61,330 nucleotides of DNA from Bacteroidota bacterium (GCA_030706585.1 JAUZOF010000002.1:1-61330), one strand, 5' to 3'; numbered from the stretch's first letter, positions 28,445 to 38,533 are shown. Program-made: numbers and translations. Notes: generated by a model from the sequence alone, not told the origin.

Positions 28445-30871
28445 ATGAATAGAGGAAATAGAATTCTGTTGCTGTTGCTGATGATTGCCGGATGTTTCGG
28501 CGTCTCTGGCAAAGAAAAGAACCCGGCATCTGCTCTTCCGGCTCAGGCAAAATGGATCAGTAATTGCTCTCCGGTGCTTACCGATGAGGCGGCTATGTAT
28601 GCCAATCATCCGTCTCCTTTGTTTCGCAAGGTGTTTGCACTCGATCATTCAACCATCCGTAAAGCGACACTGTATATCACAGCCGCCGGCTACTATGCCG
28701 CTACTCTGAACGGAGAGCGTATCGGGGATATTTATCTCGATCCGGCATGGACAAATTACAGCAAGCGGGTCTATTATTCGCAATACGACCTGACGGAAAA
28801 GCTCAAATCGGGGAATAATTGTCTGGGTGTTTCACTTGGAAACGGGTTTTACAATCCATTGCCTTTGCGGATGTGGGGAAACCTCAATATCCGCAAGTCT
28901 TTACCGACGGGCATTCCGGCATTTATCGCCCGTTTGGTGGTTGAATATAAAAACGGGAAGACCGCAGAAATTGTTACCGATAATTCATGGCGGTTTACAG
29001 AAGGACCCCTTCTCAAAAACAGTGTCTATTTAGGCGAATGGTACGATGCCCGTCAGGAAATTGCAGGTTGGAATGCTCCCGGTCTTAACGATGCAAGCTG
29101 GGCTAAAGCTTGTGTGGTGGATGGCCCCGGTGGAAAACTACAGTCCCGCTTCTTTGCTCCGGTAAAGGTGACCGACCGGTTTACTCCCGCAAAAATTGAG
29201 AGTACGGCCAAGGGGATTTATTTGGCCGACATGGGTACCAATTTTGCCGGAACGTACAAAATCAGACTGAAAGGACATCCCGGAGATACGGTTACTTTTT
29301 GTTTTGGTGAACGGATTTACGAGAATGGAAGTCTGAACCCGATGACCACTGCCTGCGGACAGATAAAAGGTGCCGGCATTGGAGGCCCCGGAGCGCCTGA
29401 CTTTGCTTTGCAAACAGATTCGTATGTGTTTGGCAAGGATACCGTGGTTTGGTATTCGCCCCGATTTACCTTTCATACCTTCCGTTACATGGAAATCAAA
29501 GGGTTGGGGTATCAACCCCAATTATCCGATATTGAAGGTCTGGCTCTGAATTCGGCTGTGGAAGAGAGCAATCATTTCGAATGTTCTTCTCCCATATTGA
29601 ATGCCATCCAAAAAATCAGTACCCGCACTTTCAAATCGAATCTGGTAAGCGTGGAATCCGATTGTCCGGCACGCGAACGCTTCGGCTACGGAGGCGACAT
29701 CAATGCTGTTGCCGACTCGTACATCTACAATTTTGGAATGCATGATTTCTATAAAAAAGCAGTTCACGATTGGGTTGATGCTATGAACGATTCGATTTTC
29801 GTAGATACTGCTCCTTTTATCGGATTGGCATATTGCGGAATAAGCTGGGAATCGGCATTCCTTTTCATGCAGGATAAACTGTACGAATATTACAACGACA
29901 CCGAGATTGTTTGCGAAATGTATGCGCGCGATCTGAAATGGATGGATAAGGTGGCCCGCTTGCACCCCGGATTAATTGTTGATAACGGGCTCGGCGATCA
30001 CGAGTCGATGATTCCGGTGCCGGTCCAGATTACCGGAACCTGCCACTATTTGCAGGCGGCCGGAGTGATGAAACGCTTTGCGGCGTTGATGCATGATAAA
30101 GCCAATGAAAAACGTTTCTCAAAACTGGAAGCCAAACTCAGGGCGAAACTCCAGGAGACATACTGGAAAAAACCGGGTGCGGATGTTGAAAAGGTAAATA
30201 AACAAACCTTGTATTCCGCATTGTTGTACTCCGGCGCGATAGCAGAAAACGTCAAGAAGGCAGTGGCTGATTCTCTTATTGCAGTGGTAAAGAGAAGCGA
30301 AAACGGCCATTTTACTACCGGTATATTCGGTACGAAATACATTTTGAATGTGTTGTCGCAGGCGGGAATGACTCAACAGGTTTTCGATATTGTCAACAGT
30401 CCTGCATTTCCGGGTTGGGGTTATATGGTGAATCGTGGAGCTACCACTCTTTGGGAGGCCTGGCGAGAAAGCGACAATACTTATTCCAATTGTCACCCGA
30501 TGTTCGGGAGTGTCTCCGAATGGTTCTACCGTTGGTTGGGAGGTATATCTCCCGACGAAAAACATCCCGGTTTTCAGCAATTTTATCTGAAGCCTCATGC
30601 TCCCGTAGGGTTGAATTTTGTAAAGACTTCCTATAAAACTCCATTTGGAGTTATCAGATCCGATTGGGAAAGAAAAACTACCGGAGAGATTGTTTACAAC
30701 GTTTCTGTTCCCAAAGGTACAATCGCATCTTTTCAGGCAGAAGCAAGTAAAAATGCAGAGGTTACTGTGCGTTTAGCTTCAAAAATTGTTGGGCAACAAA
30801 ACGTAGAAAGCTGTGCCGGTCATTATCAAACGAAATTGAATGCCGGAGACTATGAAATCGTGATAAAATAG
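28445..30871 (+). CDS. GH78 alpha-L-rhamnosidase, predicted lipoprotein
   Basis: An 808-aa GH78 enzyme. The frame is open from ATG 28400, but ATG 28445 starts a standard lipoprotein signal: a run of leucines, then IAGC with the lipid cysteine near residue 17. It is the only enzyme here with a good lipobox, so it is probably anchored to a membrane. Domains are an N-terminal sandwich with YITAAGYYAATLNGERIGD, a second jelly roll, the (alpha/alpha)6 catalytic domain with DCPARERFGYGGD (about 406-418), GLGDHES (about 520) and NRGATTLWEAWRESD, then a C-terminal sandwich (about 700-808). It is the last gene of the 29-kb operon; a strong terminator follows 62 bp after the stop. Confidence 0.92.
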   Translation: MNRGNRILLLLLMIAGCFGVSGKEKNPASALPAQAKWISNCSPVLTDEAAMYANHPSPLFRKVFALDHSTIRKATLYITAAGYYAATLNGERIGDIYLDPAWTNYSKRVYYSQYDLTEKLKSGNNCLGVSLGNGFYNPLPLRMWGNLNIRKSLPTGIPAFIARLVVEYKNGKTAEIVTDNSWRFTEGPLLKNSVYLGEWYDARQEIAGWNAPGLNDASWAKACVVDGPGGKLQSRFFAPVKVTDRFTPAKIESTAKGIYLADMGTNFAGTYKIRLKGHPGDTVTFCFGERIYENGSLNPMTTACGQIKGAGIGGPGAPDFALQTDSYVFGKDTVVWYSPRFTFHTFRYMEIKGLGYQPQLSDIEGLALNSAVEESNHFECSSPILNAIQKISTRTFKSNLVSVESDCPARERFGYGGDINAVADSYIYNFGMHDFYKKAVHDWVDAMNDSIFVDTAPFIGLAYCGISWESAFLFMQDKLYEYYNDTEIVCEMYARDLKWMDKVARLHPGLIVDNGLGDHESMIPVPVQITGTCHYLQAAGVMKRFAALMHDKANEKRFSKLEAKLRAKLQETYWKKPGADVEKVNKQTLYSALLYSGAIAENVKKAVADSLIAVVKRSENGHFTTGIFGTKYILNVLSQAGMTQQVFDIVNSPAFPGWGYMVNRGATTLWEAWRESDNTYSNCHPMFGSVSEWFYRWLGGISPDEKHPGFQQFYLKPHAPVGLNFVKTSYKTPFGVIRSDWERKTTGEIVYNVSVPKGTIASFQAEASKNAEVTVRLASKIVGQQNVESCAGHYQTKLNAGDYEIVIK

Positions 30872-30933
30872 ATTCAGAATTTTGATATCCACAGTGCTCT
30901 TTACTGAGGACAGAGATTCCTGATATACCGGAA

Positions 30934-30974
30934 GGGAGAGATAATGCATTATTGGTATTATCTCTCCCTTTTTT
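30934..30974 (+). terminator. Strong intrinsic terminator closing the 29-kb enzyme operon
   Basis: A perfect 12-bp inverted repeat (GGGAGAGATAAT at 30934-30945, ATTATCTCTCCC at 30957-30968) with an 11-nt loop and six T residues directly after. It lies 62 bp after the lipidated GH78 stop. The next promoter module is about 150 bp downstream, so the two transcription units look fully separated. Confidence 0.92.
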
Positions 30975-31125
30975 AGTTCAGCTCCTCTGTTTTCAGGGTG
31001 CAGTTCATACAATCTTTAGTGAATTTATCATGCGGAATGTTGATGTTGTTCGGTTTATTATGTGTTTTTGGTTTTAATTGGCTGGTAATTATGTATTTAA
31101 TGTTTTTATCTTGTAAGTTTTGCTT

Positions 31126-31191
31126 GTGTCAAAATCTAAATGTAAAGTGTCATTTTCTTTAGGTGCTTTCACTGTCATATTTTTAATTTTG
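31126..31191 (+). promoter_or_regulatory. Conserved promoter module, copy A (upstream of GH127-like operon)
   Basis: Two direct half-sites, GTGTCAAAAT (from 31126) and GTGTCATTTTCTT (from 31147), are exactly 21 bp apart. The second runs into TTAGG, and 32 bp after its central A lies TAATTTTG (31184-31191), a perfect Bacteroidetes TAnnTTTG -7 box. The same arrangement occurs at 49150, 52175 and 54455. No ordinary -33 TTTG is present at the usual spacing; the conserved element occupies that place, as expected for an activator-dependent promoter. Confidence 0.82.
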
Positions 31192-31548
31192 TATGATTTT
31201 TTTTATAATCAAGATAATTGTTTTTGTTCATTAATGATATTTCCCTCTCGTTTGTATTAAGATAATTCGCTGTAAATTAAAAAATAAACATGGTGATTCT
31301 GAAATTTCATTTCAAATTTTTCAGAATAAAACCAGTTTGTAATCCTTGTGAATATAGCGTTTTTAAAAGATGTAATTTCTTTGTTTATAGTAGTATAGCA
31401 GGATTGGGAAAGCGATTTGAGCTAAGCATGAAAACGTATGGTGAAAATGAACATGGCGGTCAGATAATTCGAACAGACTGAAAGACGTATTTGATTTCAG
31501 AATAATTGATAGTAATAAGCAATTACCTAAAACGATAAGAAATAAAAG
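31192..31548 (+). other. Long 5' leader of the GH127-like operon
   Basis: About 350 bp of AT-rich sequence between the predicted -7 box and the first gene. A 63-codon frame (31290-31481) lacks any recognisable signal or domain and I do not call it a gene. A small inverted repeat (TCTGAAA near 31298, TTTTCAGA near 31318) sits inside. No known riboswitch is evident. The leader is unusually long and might hold a regulatory RNA structure. Confidence 0.4.
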
Positions 31549-33306
31549 ATGAGATTGTTGAATAAGATGCTGAATTATAAATTTTTGTGTGCATTTCTGT
31601 GCTCGGTGCTGACTATGTTTGTTTCCGGGAAAAATCCGGAACAACTTAAACCGGTGGGATTTGAACGGGTAAAAGTTAGCGGAGAGTTGTATCAACGGGC
31701 AACGAAGAATTTTGATCGTTTGGAAACTGACATCTATTACCCCGAAAATGTATTTCCGGCAAAACATCATCCTTCTTCTGCCGACTGGCCGGGCGATAAG
31801 GAAGGCCGCACCATTCTGGGGCTGGTGATGGAGGCCAGAGCAACTCACCGCACACCCAAATATCTGGATGAGATGATTCGGATATTCCCCGAAAAGTTGA
31901 ATAAAAAAGGTTATCTGGGCGCTGTTCAGGGAGAAACAATCGATGAGCAACAGCTTTCGGGGCATGGCTGGTTGTTGCGCGGACTGTGCGAGTATTACCT
32001 CTGGAAGAAAGACCCGAAAGTAAAGACATATATCATAGAAATTATCAACAATCTGGTATTGACAACAGCCGGACATCATAAAGAATATCCGATTAACCCT
32101 GCGGAGAGGGTTGCCGGAACAGGAGGTATGTCGGGTTCAGCGGCCAATGTGGTAAAAGGATGGAAACTCTCTACTGATGTGGGGTGCGATTTTATTTTTA
32201 TGGATGGGGTGGTGCAGGCCTATGGACTTTTTCCTTCAGCACGATTGAAATCGTTGGTTGATGAAATGATCGCCCGTTTTCTCGAAATGGATCTGGTTGG
32301 CATGAAGGCCCAGACTCATGCCACACTGACCGGTTTGCGTGCTGTTTTGAGGTATGCGGAGATTACCGGAAGAAAGGATTTGCTGCCCGAAGTTGAGAAA
32401 CGCTACAAATTATACAGAGAGTTGGCAATGACTGAAAATTATGAAAATTTCAACTGGTTTGAACGTCCCGAGTGGACCGAACCTTGCGCTATTGTCGATT
32501 CTTACCTGTTGGCCGTACAGCTATGGCAACATACGCAATCGCCCAAATACATGGAAGATGCCCACCTGATCTATTACAACGCAATAGGGCATACACAACG
32601 TGCAAATGGCGGCTTCGGATGCGACAATTGTCCCGGTCCGGTAGATAATGCTGTTTCGGTGAAAGCGGATGAGGCCTTCTGGTGTTGCACCATGCGTGGA
32701 GGTGAAGGTCTGGCTCGTGCAGTGGAGTATAGCTGGTTTCAGAATAAAGATACGCTGGTTGTTCCTTCATTTTACACTGGAAGTGTGGATGTAAACCAGA
32801 AAGATTCTTCGGTAACCATTAGTCAGAAAACGGAATATCCATTCGGAAATAAAGTTGTTCTGACAATTGATAAAATGCAGAAACCGGGAACGATGACACT
32901 AAAGTTGTTTGCCCCCTCTTGGATAAAACAACCCGTGGTCACTGTTAACGGGCAACCTGTGAAGTTTGAGGTGAAAAATCAGTTTGTCATCGTATCTGCG
33001 AAATGTAAAGCCGGCGATAAAATTGAATATTCATTTACAATGAAGTCGGGCGTTGAAACTGTAGCGAATGTGACGCACACACCAACTGGTAAGAGTCGCC
33101 TTTTCTATGGCCCGTTGTTGCTGGGTTATGAAGGAGATGCAGAAATTGAAGTTCCACGGTCAGCTAAAGTAGTCAGAATGGACAATGGTGGCTTTCAAAT
33201 TGAAGGAACCGGTATCCAGCTTACCCCGGTTTATCATCTGATGGATGCAAAGGTTTGTAGCGGGGCATATAAGAAGCAACTTCTCTTCAGTCAGGATCAC
33301 CATTAA
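31549..33306 (+). CDS. GH127-superfamily (DUF1680-like) protein with atypical cysteine arrangement
   Basis: A 585-aa exported protein; ATG 31567 is an alternative start. The (alpha/alpha)6 barrel (about 40-430) and C-terminal beta domains resemble GH127 beta-L-arabinofuranosidases (LSGHGWLLRGLCEYYLW, LRLFAPSW-like KLFAPSWIKQPV, YGPLLLGYEG). In characterised GH127 a zinc is held by Glu-x-Cys and a later Cys-Cys pair. Here the first site reads GFGCDNCPGP (C358, C361), with Phe where Glu is expected. The CC pair (C379-C380 in FWCCTMRGGEG) is only about 20 residues on, instead of nearly 80. It is thus a divergent branch whose metal site or activity may differ. First gene of an eight-gene unit; the next gene starts 25 bp after its stop. 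Confidence 0.7.
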   Translation: MRLLNKMLNYKFLCAFLCSVLTMFVSGKNPEQLKPVGFERVKVSGELYQRATKNFDRLETDIYYPENVFPAKHHPSSADWPGDKEGRTILGLVMEARATHRTPKYLDEMIRIFPEKLNKKGYLGAVQGETIDEQQLSGHGWLLRGLCEYYLWKKDPKVKTYIIEIINNLVLTTAGHHKEYPINPAERVAGTGGMSGSAANVVKGWKLSTDVGCDFIFMDGVVQAYGLFPSARLKSLVDEMIARFLEMDLVGMKAQTHATLTGLRAVLRYAEITGRKDLLPEVEKRYKLYRELAMTENYENFNWFERPEWTEPCAIVDSYLLAVQLWQHTQSPKYMEDAHLIYYNAIGHTQRANGGFGCDNCPGPVDNAVSVKADEAFWCCTMRGGEGLARAVEYSWFQNKDTLVVPSFYTGSVDVNQKDSSVTISQKTEYPFGNKVVLTIDKMQKPGTMTLKLFAPSWIKQPVVTVNGQPVKFEVKNQFVIVSAKCKAGDKIEYSFTMKSGVETVANVTHTPTGKSRLFYGPLLLGYEGDAEIEVPRSAKVVRMDNGGFQIEGTGIQLTPVYHLMDAKVCSGAYKKQLLFSQDHH

Positions 33307-33331
33307 TTATACCATAACAGATACGAAAAAC

Positions 33332-35143
33332 ATGAATACGAAAAAGTTAGCCTTAAATGCAGCAATATTGTTTCTTTTTTTATTTGCGGGACAACTATTG
33401 GCTCAACAGACAGTCAGTGACCAATGGGCTGCAACCGACGCACTGGGTCGGAAAGTGAGAGAGTACCGTGATGCCGGAGATAAGAAGAAAGATAAATTCG
33501 TGGCAATTTTCTATTGGACATGGCATCAGGGAGACGATGATACGACCTATCAGGTGAAGAATATCACCGAAATTGTACGCAAATATCCCGAAGCCATGAA
33601 GGATTACCATCACCCGGCATGGGGAAACAAACAACCCGGTTTTTTCTTTTGGGAACAACCTTTGCTGGGCTACTATAAGACAACCGATCCCTGGGTATTG
33701 CGCAAACATGCTGAAATGCTTGCCGACGCCGGTGTCGATGCCGTTTTCTTCGACTGCACCAATGGCGATCTCACCTGGAAAGAGTCGTATGAAGCTTTGC
33801 TGAAAACCTGGGATCAGGCACAGAAGGATGGCGTGAATGTTCCTCATATTGCCTATATGCTTCCTTTCGGACCGGTTCCTCACGGCCTTACCTCCCTGCG
33901 TCAGTTGTACCGCGATGTTTACAAACCGGGGCGCTACAAAAATCTCTGGTTTTACTGGAAAGGAAAACCCTGCATCATGGGCTATCCCGATAACCTGACG
34001 GATTCTCCCGAAGACAAAGAAATCGCTGCTTTTTTTACATTCCGTCCGGGACAACCTGATTACGTGGACGGTCCTTCGCGTAACGATCAGTGGGGTTGGC
34101 TTGAAAATTATCCTCAACATGGCTATGTGAAACAACCGAACGGCAAGTACGAGCAGGTAACGGTAGGCATTGCGCAGAATGCCAGTCCGGAGACCAAAGG
34201 ACATTGCAGCGCGTTTAATCTGCCGGGATCGTATGGTCGTAGCTTCAGCCAACGCAATGGCTTTGACCCGAGAGTTGAGGGTTATCTCTATGGCTGGAAT
34301 TTTATGGAACAATGGGATCGCGCTTTTGAGCTTGACCCGGAATTGGTTTTCGTAACAGGCTGGAATGAATATACTGCAGGACAATGGTTGCCTATACATG
34401 GATGGACAGGAAAGCCTTTCTCATTTGTCGATCAGTTTGACTGGGAGCATAGTCGCGATATAGAACCTAACAAAGGCTGGGGCGATAAGGGCGACGTATA
34501 TTACATGCAATTGGTCGATCAGGTGCGGAAATTCAAGGGGATGACACCTCCTCAAAAAATATCGTCTCCCAAAACCATCAAAATCGGGAAAACCAATGAC
34601 TGGAACGATGTTTTACCCTATTTTGCCCATTATAAAGGTAATACGATGCATAGGGATCATCGCGGACGCTACGACCAGTATTATCGCAACAATACAGGAC
34701 GTAATGATATAGAAGGAGCTAAGGTTGCCCGTGATGACGAGAATGTTTACTTCTACGTAGAAACCGCCGATGCCTTGACTCCGAAAACCGACCGAAACTG
34801 GATGATGTTGTTTATCGATGCAGACCGTGATAAATCGACTGGTTGGAATGGCTATGATTTTATTATCAATCGTGTTAGCCCAAAAGGGAATAAAGTGTTT
34901 ATTGAAAAGAATGTAGGCAATCGTTGGGAATGGGCAACTACAGCAGAAGCAAAATTTGCTGTCAACGGCAACAAACTTGAAATTGCCATTCCGAGAAGCG
35001 TGCTGAATGTTGTAGGCAAATCACTCAACTTTGAGTTCAAATGGAATGATAACATGCAGGAAAACGGCAATATCATGGACTTTTACGTTAATGGAGATAC
35101 TGCTCCGGGCGGTCGTTTCAATTTTATTTATTCTGAAAAATAA
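33332..35143 (+). CDS. GH99/WbsX-like TIM-barrel glycosidase, second paralogue
   Basis: A 603-aa exported protein. The frame is open from 33245, but ATG 33332 follows the previous stop and starts a clean signal ending LLA before QQ. The mature protein opens with the family hallmark ATDALGRKV and IFYWTWHQGD. Barrel landmarks are DCTN (D141), FFTFRPGQPDYVDGP, WGWLENYPQHGY and GWNEY (E346). A CBM9/DOMON-like domain (about 430-603) contains NNTGRNDIEGAKVARD and YVETADAL, closely matching the paralogue at 7144. It lacks both the inserted loop domain and the T9SS tail of that protein, so it represents the minimal form. The substrate is unknown. Confidence 0.72.
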   Translation: MNTKKLALNAAILFLFLFAGQLLAQQTVSDQWAATDALGRKVREYRDAGDKKKDKFVAIFYWTWHQGDDDTTYQVKNITEIVRKYPEAMKDYHHPAWGNKQPGFFFWEQPLLGYYKTTDPWVLRKHAEMLADAGVDAVFFDCTNGDLTWKESYEALLKTWDQAQKDGVNVPHIAYMLPFGPVPHGLTSLRQLYRDVYKPGRYKNLWFYWKGKPCIMGYPDNLTDSPEDKEIAAFFTFRPGQPDYVDGPSRNDQWGWLENYPQHGYVKQPNGKYEQVTVGIAQNASPETKGHCSAFNLPGSYGRSFSQRNGFDPRVEGYLYGWNFMEQWDRAFELDPELVFVTGWNEYTAGQWLPIHGWTGKPFSFVDQFDWEHSRDIEPNKGWGDKGDVYYMQLVDQVRKFKGMTPPQKISSPKTIKIGKTNDWNDVLPYFAHYKGNTMHRDHRGRYDQYYRNNTGRNDIEGAKVARDDENVYFYVETADALTPKTDRNWMMLFIDADRDKSTGWNGYDFIINRVSPKGNKVFIEKNVGNRWEWATTAEAKFAVNGNKLEIAIPRSVLNVVGKSLNFEFKWNDNMQENGNIMDFYVNGDTAPGGRFNFIYSEK

Positions 35144-35280
35144 GCTGTTATTTAATGTACGAATAAATGGACTTTTCGCTCTTTTGTTAAGTTCAAATTT
35201 TACTTAGACTTTAGCTTCAGCATTCGAACGTAAGAGCAGTTTCAATTCTGATAATATACAATTTATTAAATCGATACAAA

Positions 35281-38200
35281 ATGAAGAAAAATGCATTGCT
35301 GACAGCCGGATTGACACTTTTGCTACTATTGATGGGATGGCCGATGAGTAGTTCGACTGTTGCTGCCGGAGGATTTGAACAAGGTTTTAAGGTGCCTGCC
35401 GATTCGATGAAAACCAGCGTTTACTGGTATTGGATTTCAGATAATATTTCCAGAGAAGGGGTAGTCAAAGATCTTCAGGCAATGAAAAAAGCGGGGATCA
35501 ACCGGGCCTTTATCGGTTATATCGGGCAAGATGATGTGCCTTATGGGAAGGTGAAAATTTTTAGCGATGAATGGTGGGATATCCTCCATGCAGCGCTGAA
35601 GACGGCGACCGATCTGAATATCGAGATCGGAATTTTCAATTCTCCGGGATGGAGTCAATCCGGTGGACCGTGGGTAAAACCCGAGAATGCCATGCGTTAC
35701 CTGACAGCTTCGGAACTCCATTTGAAAGGTCCTCAGAAATTCAGCCAAAAGCTCGAAAAACCGATTGCTCTCTTTCAGGATGTCAAAGTGATTGCGTACC
35801 CCGAACCTAAGGATGCACAGCTGATGCTGGATAACCGTATTGCGACATTACATTCGTTACCGGAAGTATCAGATCTTTCCACCATTGTTGACCGTGATCG
35901 TAAGACTGGTTCCCATTTTCCGGCCGAAGGCGATTTTACGTTAGATATTACGGCAAAAGCTCCATTTACAGCCCGTAGTCTTTCTATTGCGCCAATTGCA
36001 AGTCCGATTAACAATCCTGCCGTTTTGCAGGTGAAAGAGGCCAATGGAAGCTACCGTACGATTGCCGAATTTCAGATAAACCGTTACAACGACGCACTGA
36101 ACGTGGGTTTTGATCCGTATGCTCCGATTGTTGTCTCTTTTCCAGCCGTAACAGCAACTTCTTTCCGTGTAATTGTGAAGGGAATAAATAGTAGTAACGG
36201 ATTAGCCGAAGTAGAACTTTCATCTGCTCCTAAGGTGGAACGTTACCCCGAAAAAACATTGGCAAAAATGCATCAGGTGCCGTTGCCTTACTGGAACGAA
36301 TACCAGTGGACAAAACAACCGGAACCCAATGATAAATCAACAGTGATTGATCCCTCAAAGGTGGTAGACCTGACAGCAAACCTTGCTTCGGACGGAACAT
36401 TGACATGGAATGTGCCCGCAGGCAATTGGGTAATAATGCGTACCGGCATGACACCTACCGGCACCAAAAATGCACCCGCATCGCCCGAGGCTACCGGATA
36501 TGAAGTGGACAAGATGAGTAAGCAACACGTGGAAAAACATTTCTACGGATATTTGGGCGAAATACTAAAACGAATTCCGGAGGCTGACCGGAAAACTTTC
36601 AAAGTGGTGGTTGAAGATAGCTATGAGACAGGTGGACAAAATTTCACCGATGGTTTTCTGGCTGAATTCAAACATCGCTATGGATACGATCCTGTTCCTT
36701 TCCTACCGGTTTACAGGGGTTTTGTGGTGGAAAGTGAACAAGCCTCCGACCGCTTTTTGTGGGACGTGCGTAGAATGGTTGCCGACAAGGTTGCTTACGA
36801 TTACGTAGGTGGATTGAGAGACATCAGCCATAAGCACGGCCTGCATACCTGGCTCGAATGTTACGGACATTGGGGGTTCCCGAGCGAATTTTTGATGTAC
36901 GGAGGTCAGTCGGATGAGATTGGCGGCGAATTCTGGAGCGAAGGCGAGCTGGGTAATATTGAGAACCGAGCAGCTACTTCGTGTGGTCATATTTACGGGA
37001 AAACAAAAATTTCGGCAGAATCGAATACCTGCGGAGGTCCCGCTTTCAGCCGTTATCCTGCCATGTTCAAACAGCGCAGTGACCGTTTCTTTGCCGAAGG
37101 TATCAATAATACTCTTTTGCATGTTTATATCAGTCAGCCTTATGAAGAAAAAACGCCGGGCGTAAATGCGTCTTTCGGGAATGAGTTCAACAGAAAAAAT
37201 ACATGGTTTTCTCAACTGGATGTTTTTATCGACTATCTGAAACGAACAAATTATATGTTGCAACAGGGCTTGAATGTGGCCGATGCAGCTTATTTTATTG
37301 GCGAGGATACCCCAAAAATGACAGGAATCACTGATCCGGCTCTTCCTGTTGGTTATCAGTTCGATTATATGAATGCAGAAGTCATTGAAAAACAGATGAC
37401 GGTTAAAAAAGGCTTGATAACCTTGCCTCATGGTACACAATACAGGATTTTGGTTTTGCCGAAACTGGAAACCATGCGTCCCGAATTGCTGGAAAAAATC
37501 AAACAACTGGTCAACGATGGAGCGGTAGTCCTTGGTCCGGCACCACGCCGTTCGCCCAGTCTGCAAAACCAACCAGCAGCCGACCAACAGGTACAGGCGC
37601 TGGCGTCTGAACTATGGGGTGACGTTGATGGCGTAAAGGTAAAATCGCGTAATTATGGCAAGGGGATGATTATGAACGGTGTGAGCATGAAAGAAGCTTT
37701 CGATTTGATTCACTGCGCACCCGATTGCAAACTGCCCGAAGACCGCAGCATTCATTTTGGACACCGGACAATGAACGATGGTGAAGTTTATTTTGTTAGC
37801 AACCAGTCAGAAGAAACAAAATTGATTACTCCTGAATTTAGAGTAAAGGGTTTGCAACCGGAGCTTTGGACTGCAACCACAGGCGCTGTGCGTATCCTTC
37901 CGGCTTTTGAACAAACGGAAAATGCGACAGCTGTTCCATTAAAACTGGCTCCATATGAAAGTACTTTCGTGGTATTTCGCAAAAAAGCAGTTGCATCCAA
38001 ACTCTATGGTATCGAAGGCAATTATCCGACTCCGGTTGTGTTGACGGATGTGAAAGGCCCGTGGAGAGTTCAGTTTGACGCAACTCAGAGAGGACCTGAA
38101 AAACCTTTAATTTTCAACTCTTTGCAGGACTGGACTACCTCTTCGGATGACAGAATAAAATATTATTCGGGTACGGCAATCTATAACGGGCAATTTAACC

Positions 38201-38523
38201 TGAGCAAATTGCCGGGTAAGGATCAGGTAATTGTTGACCTGGGAAATCTGACTGCAATGGCTAAAGTTTGGATTAACGGGGTTTACGTTGGTGGAGTATG
38301 GACTCCTCCGTATCAGGTCAATATTTCAAAAGCAATCAAAAAGGGCAACAATGAAATAAAGATAGAGGTGGTTAATACATGGATGAACCGTCTGATCGGT
38401 GATTTTAAATTGCCTGAAAACCAACGTCCAACCTGGTGCTCGGTGAATCCTTATAGTGCAGACAGCAAATTGCAACCTTCTGGATTGTTCGGCCCAGTTA
38501 CAGTGTCGAGTGTGAAGTATTGA
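35281..38523 (+). CDS. GH106 alpha-L-rhamnosidase
   Basis: A 1080-aa exported enzyme of normal length for GH106, a calcium-dependent inverting rhamnosidase family. The start region carries the family pattern SVYWYWISDNISREG, then KDLQAMKKAGINRAFIGY and IEIGIFNSPGWSQSGGPWV (about 115-133). Jelly-roll insertions lie at about 200-320. The barrel continues with VVEDSYETGGQNF (about 444), TWLECYGHWGFPSEFLMYGGQ (about 522) and ISAESNTCGGPAFSRYP. The C-terminal part (about 940-1080) is a GH2-like sugar-binding sandwich (VIVDLGNLTAMAKVWINGVY). It sits after a 137-bp gap with no recognisable promoter and 10 bp before a GH36-like gene. Together with four GH78 genes it makes rhamnose the most heavily targeted sugar in the window. 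Confidence 0.93.
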   Translation: MKKNALLTAGLTLLLLLMGWPMSSSTVAAGGFEQGFKVPADSMKTSVYWYWISDNISREGVVKDLQAMKKAGINRAFIGYIGQDDVPYGKVKIFSDEWWDILHAALKTATDLNIEIGIFNSPGWSQSGGPWVKPENAMRYLTASELHLKGPQKFSQKLEKPIALFQDVKVIAYPEPKDAQLMLDNRIATLHSLPEVSDLSTIVDRDRKTGSHFPAEGDFTLDITAKAPFTARSLSIAPIASPINNPAVLQVKEANGSYRTIAEFQINRYNDALNVGFDPYAPIVVSFPAVTATSFRVIVKGINSSNGLAEVELSSAPKVERYPEKTLAKMHQVPLPYWNEYQWTKQPEPNDKSTVIDPSKVVDLTANLASDGTLTWNVPAGNWVIMRTGMTPTGTKNAPASPEATGYEVDKMSKQHVEKHFYGYLGEILKRIPEADRKTFKVVVEDSYETGGQNFTDGFLAEFKHRYGYDPVPFLPVYRGFVVESEQASDRFLWDVRRMVADKVAYDYVGGLRDISHKHGLHTWLECYGHWGFPSEFLMYGGQSDEIGGEFWSEGELGNIENRAATSCGHIYGKTKISAESNTCGGPAFSRYPAMFKQRSDRFFAEGINNTLLHVYISQPYEEKTPGVNASFGNEFNRKNTWFSQLDVFIDYLKRTNYMLQQGLNVADAAYFIGEDTPKMTGITDPALPVGYQFDYMNAEVIEKQMTVKKGLITLPHGTQYRILVLPKLETMRPELLEKIKQLVNDGAVVLGPAPRRSPSLQNQPAADQQVQALASELWGDVDGVKVKSRNYGKGMIMNGVSMKEAFDLIHCAPDCKLPEDRSIHFGHRTMNDGEVYFVSNQSEETKLITPEFRVKGLQPELWTATTGAVRILPAFEQTENATAVPLKLAPYESTFVVFRKKAVASKLYGIEGNYPTPVVLTDVKGPWRVQFDATQRGPEKPLIFNSLQDWTTSSDDRIKYYSGTAIYNGQFNLSKLPGKDQVIVDLGNLTAMAKVWINGVYVGGVWTPPYQVNISKAIKKGNNEIKIEVVNTWMNRLIGDFKLPENQRPTWCSVNPYSADSKLQPSGLFGPVTVSSVKY

Positions 38524-38533
38524 TCATGTAAAA

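Noticed and set aside
31290-31481. A possible 63-aa gene in leader A
   Set aside because: No recognisable domain, signal or conserved context. It sits inside an AT-rich leader, so chance is more likely.
33245-33331. Longer start for the second GH99-like gene, overlapping the GH127-like gene by 62 bp
   Set aside because: The extension lacks signal-peptide character, while ATG 33332 lies just after the previous stop and begins a clean signal.
35144-35280. A promoter before GH106 in the 137-bp gap
   Set aside because: TTTG at 35183 is followed near the expected distance only by TAGACTTT, which does not fit TAnnTTTG, and the TGTCA module is absent.
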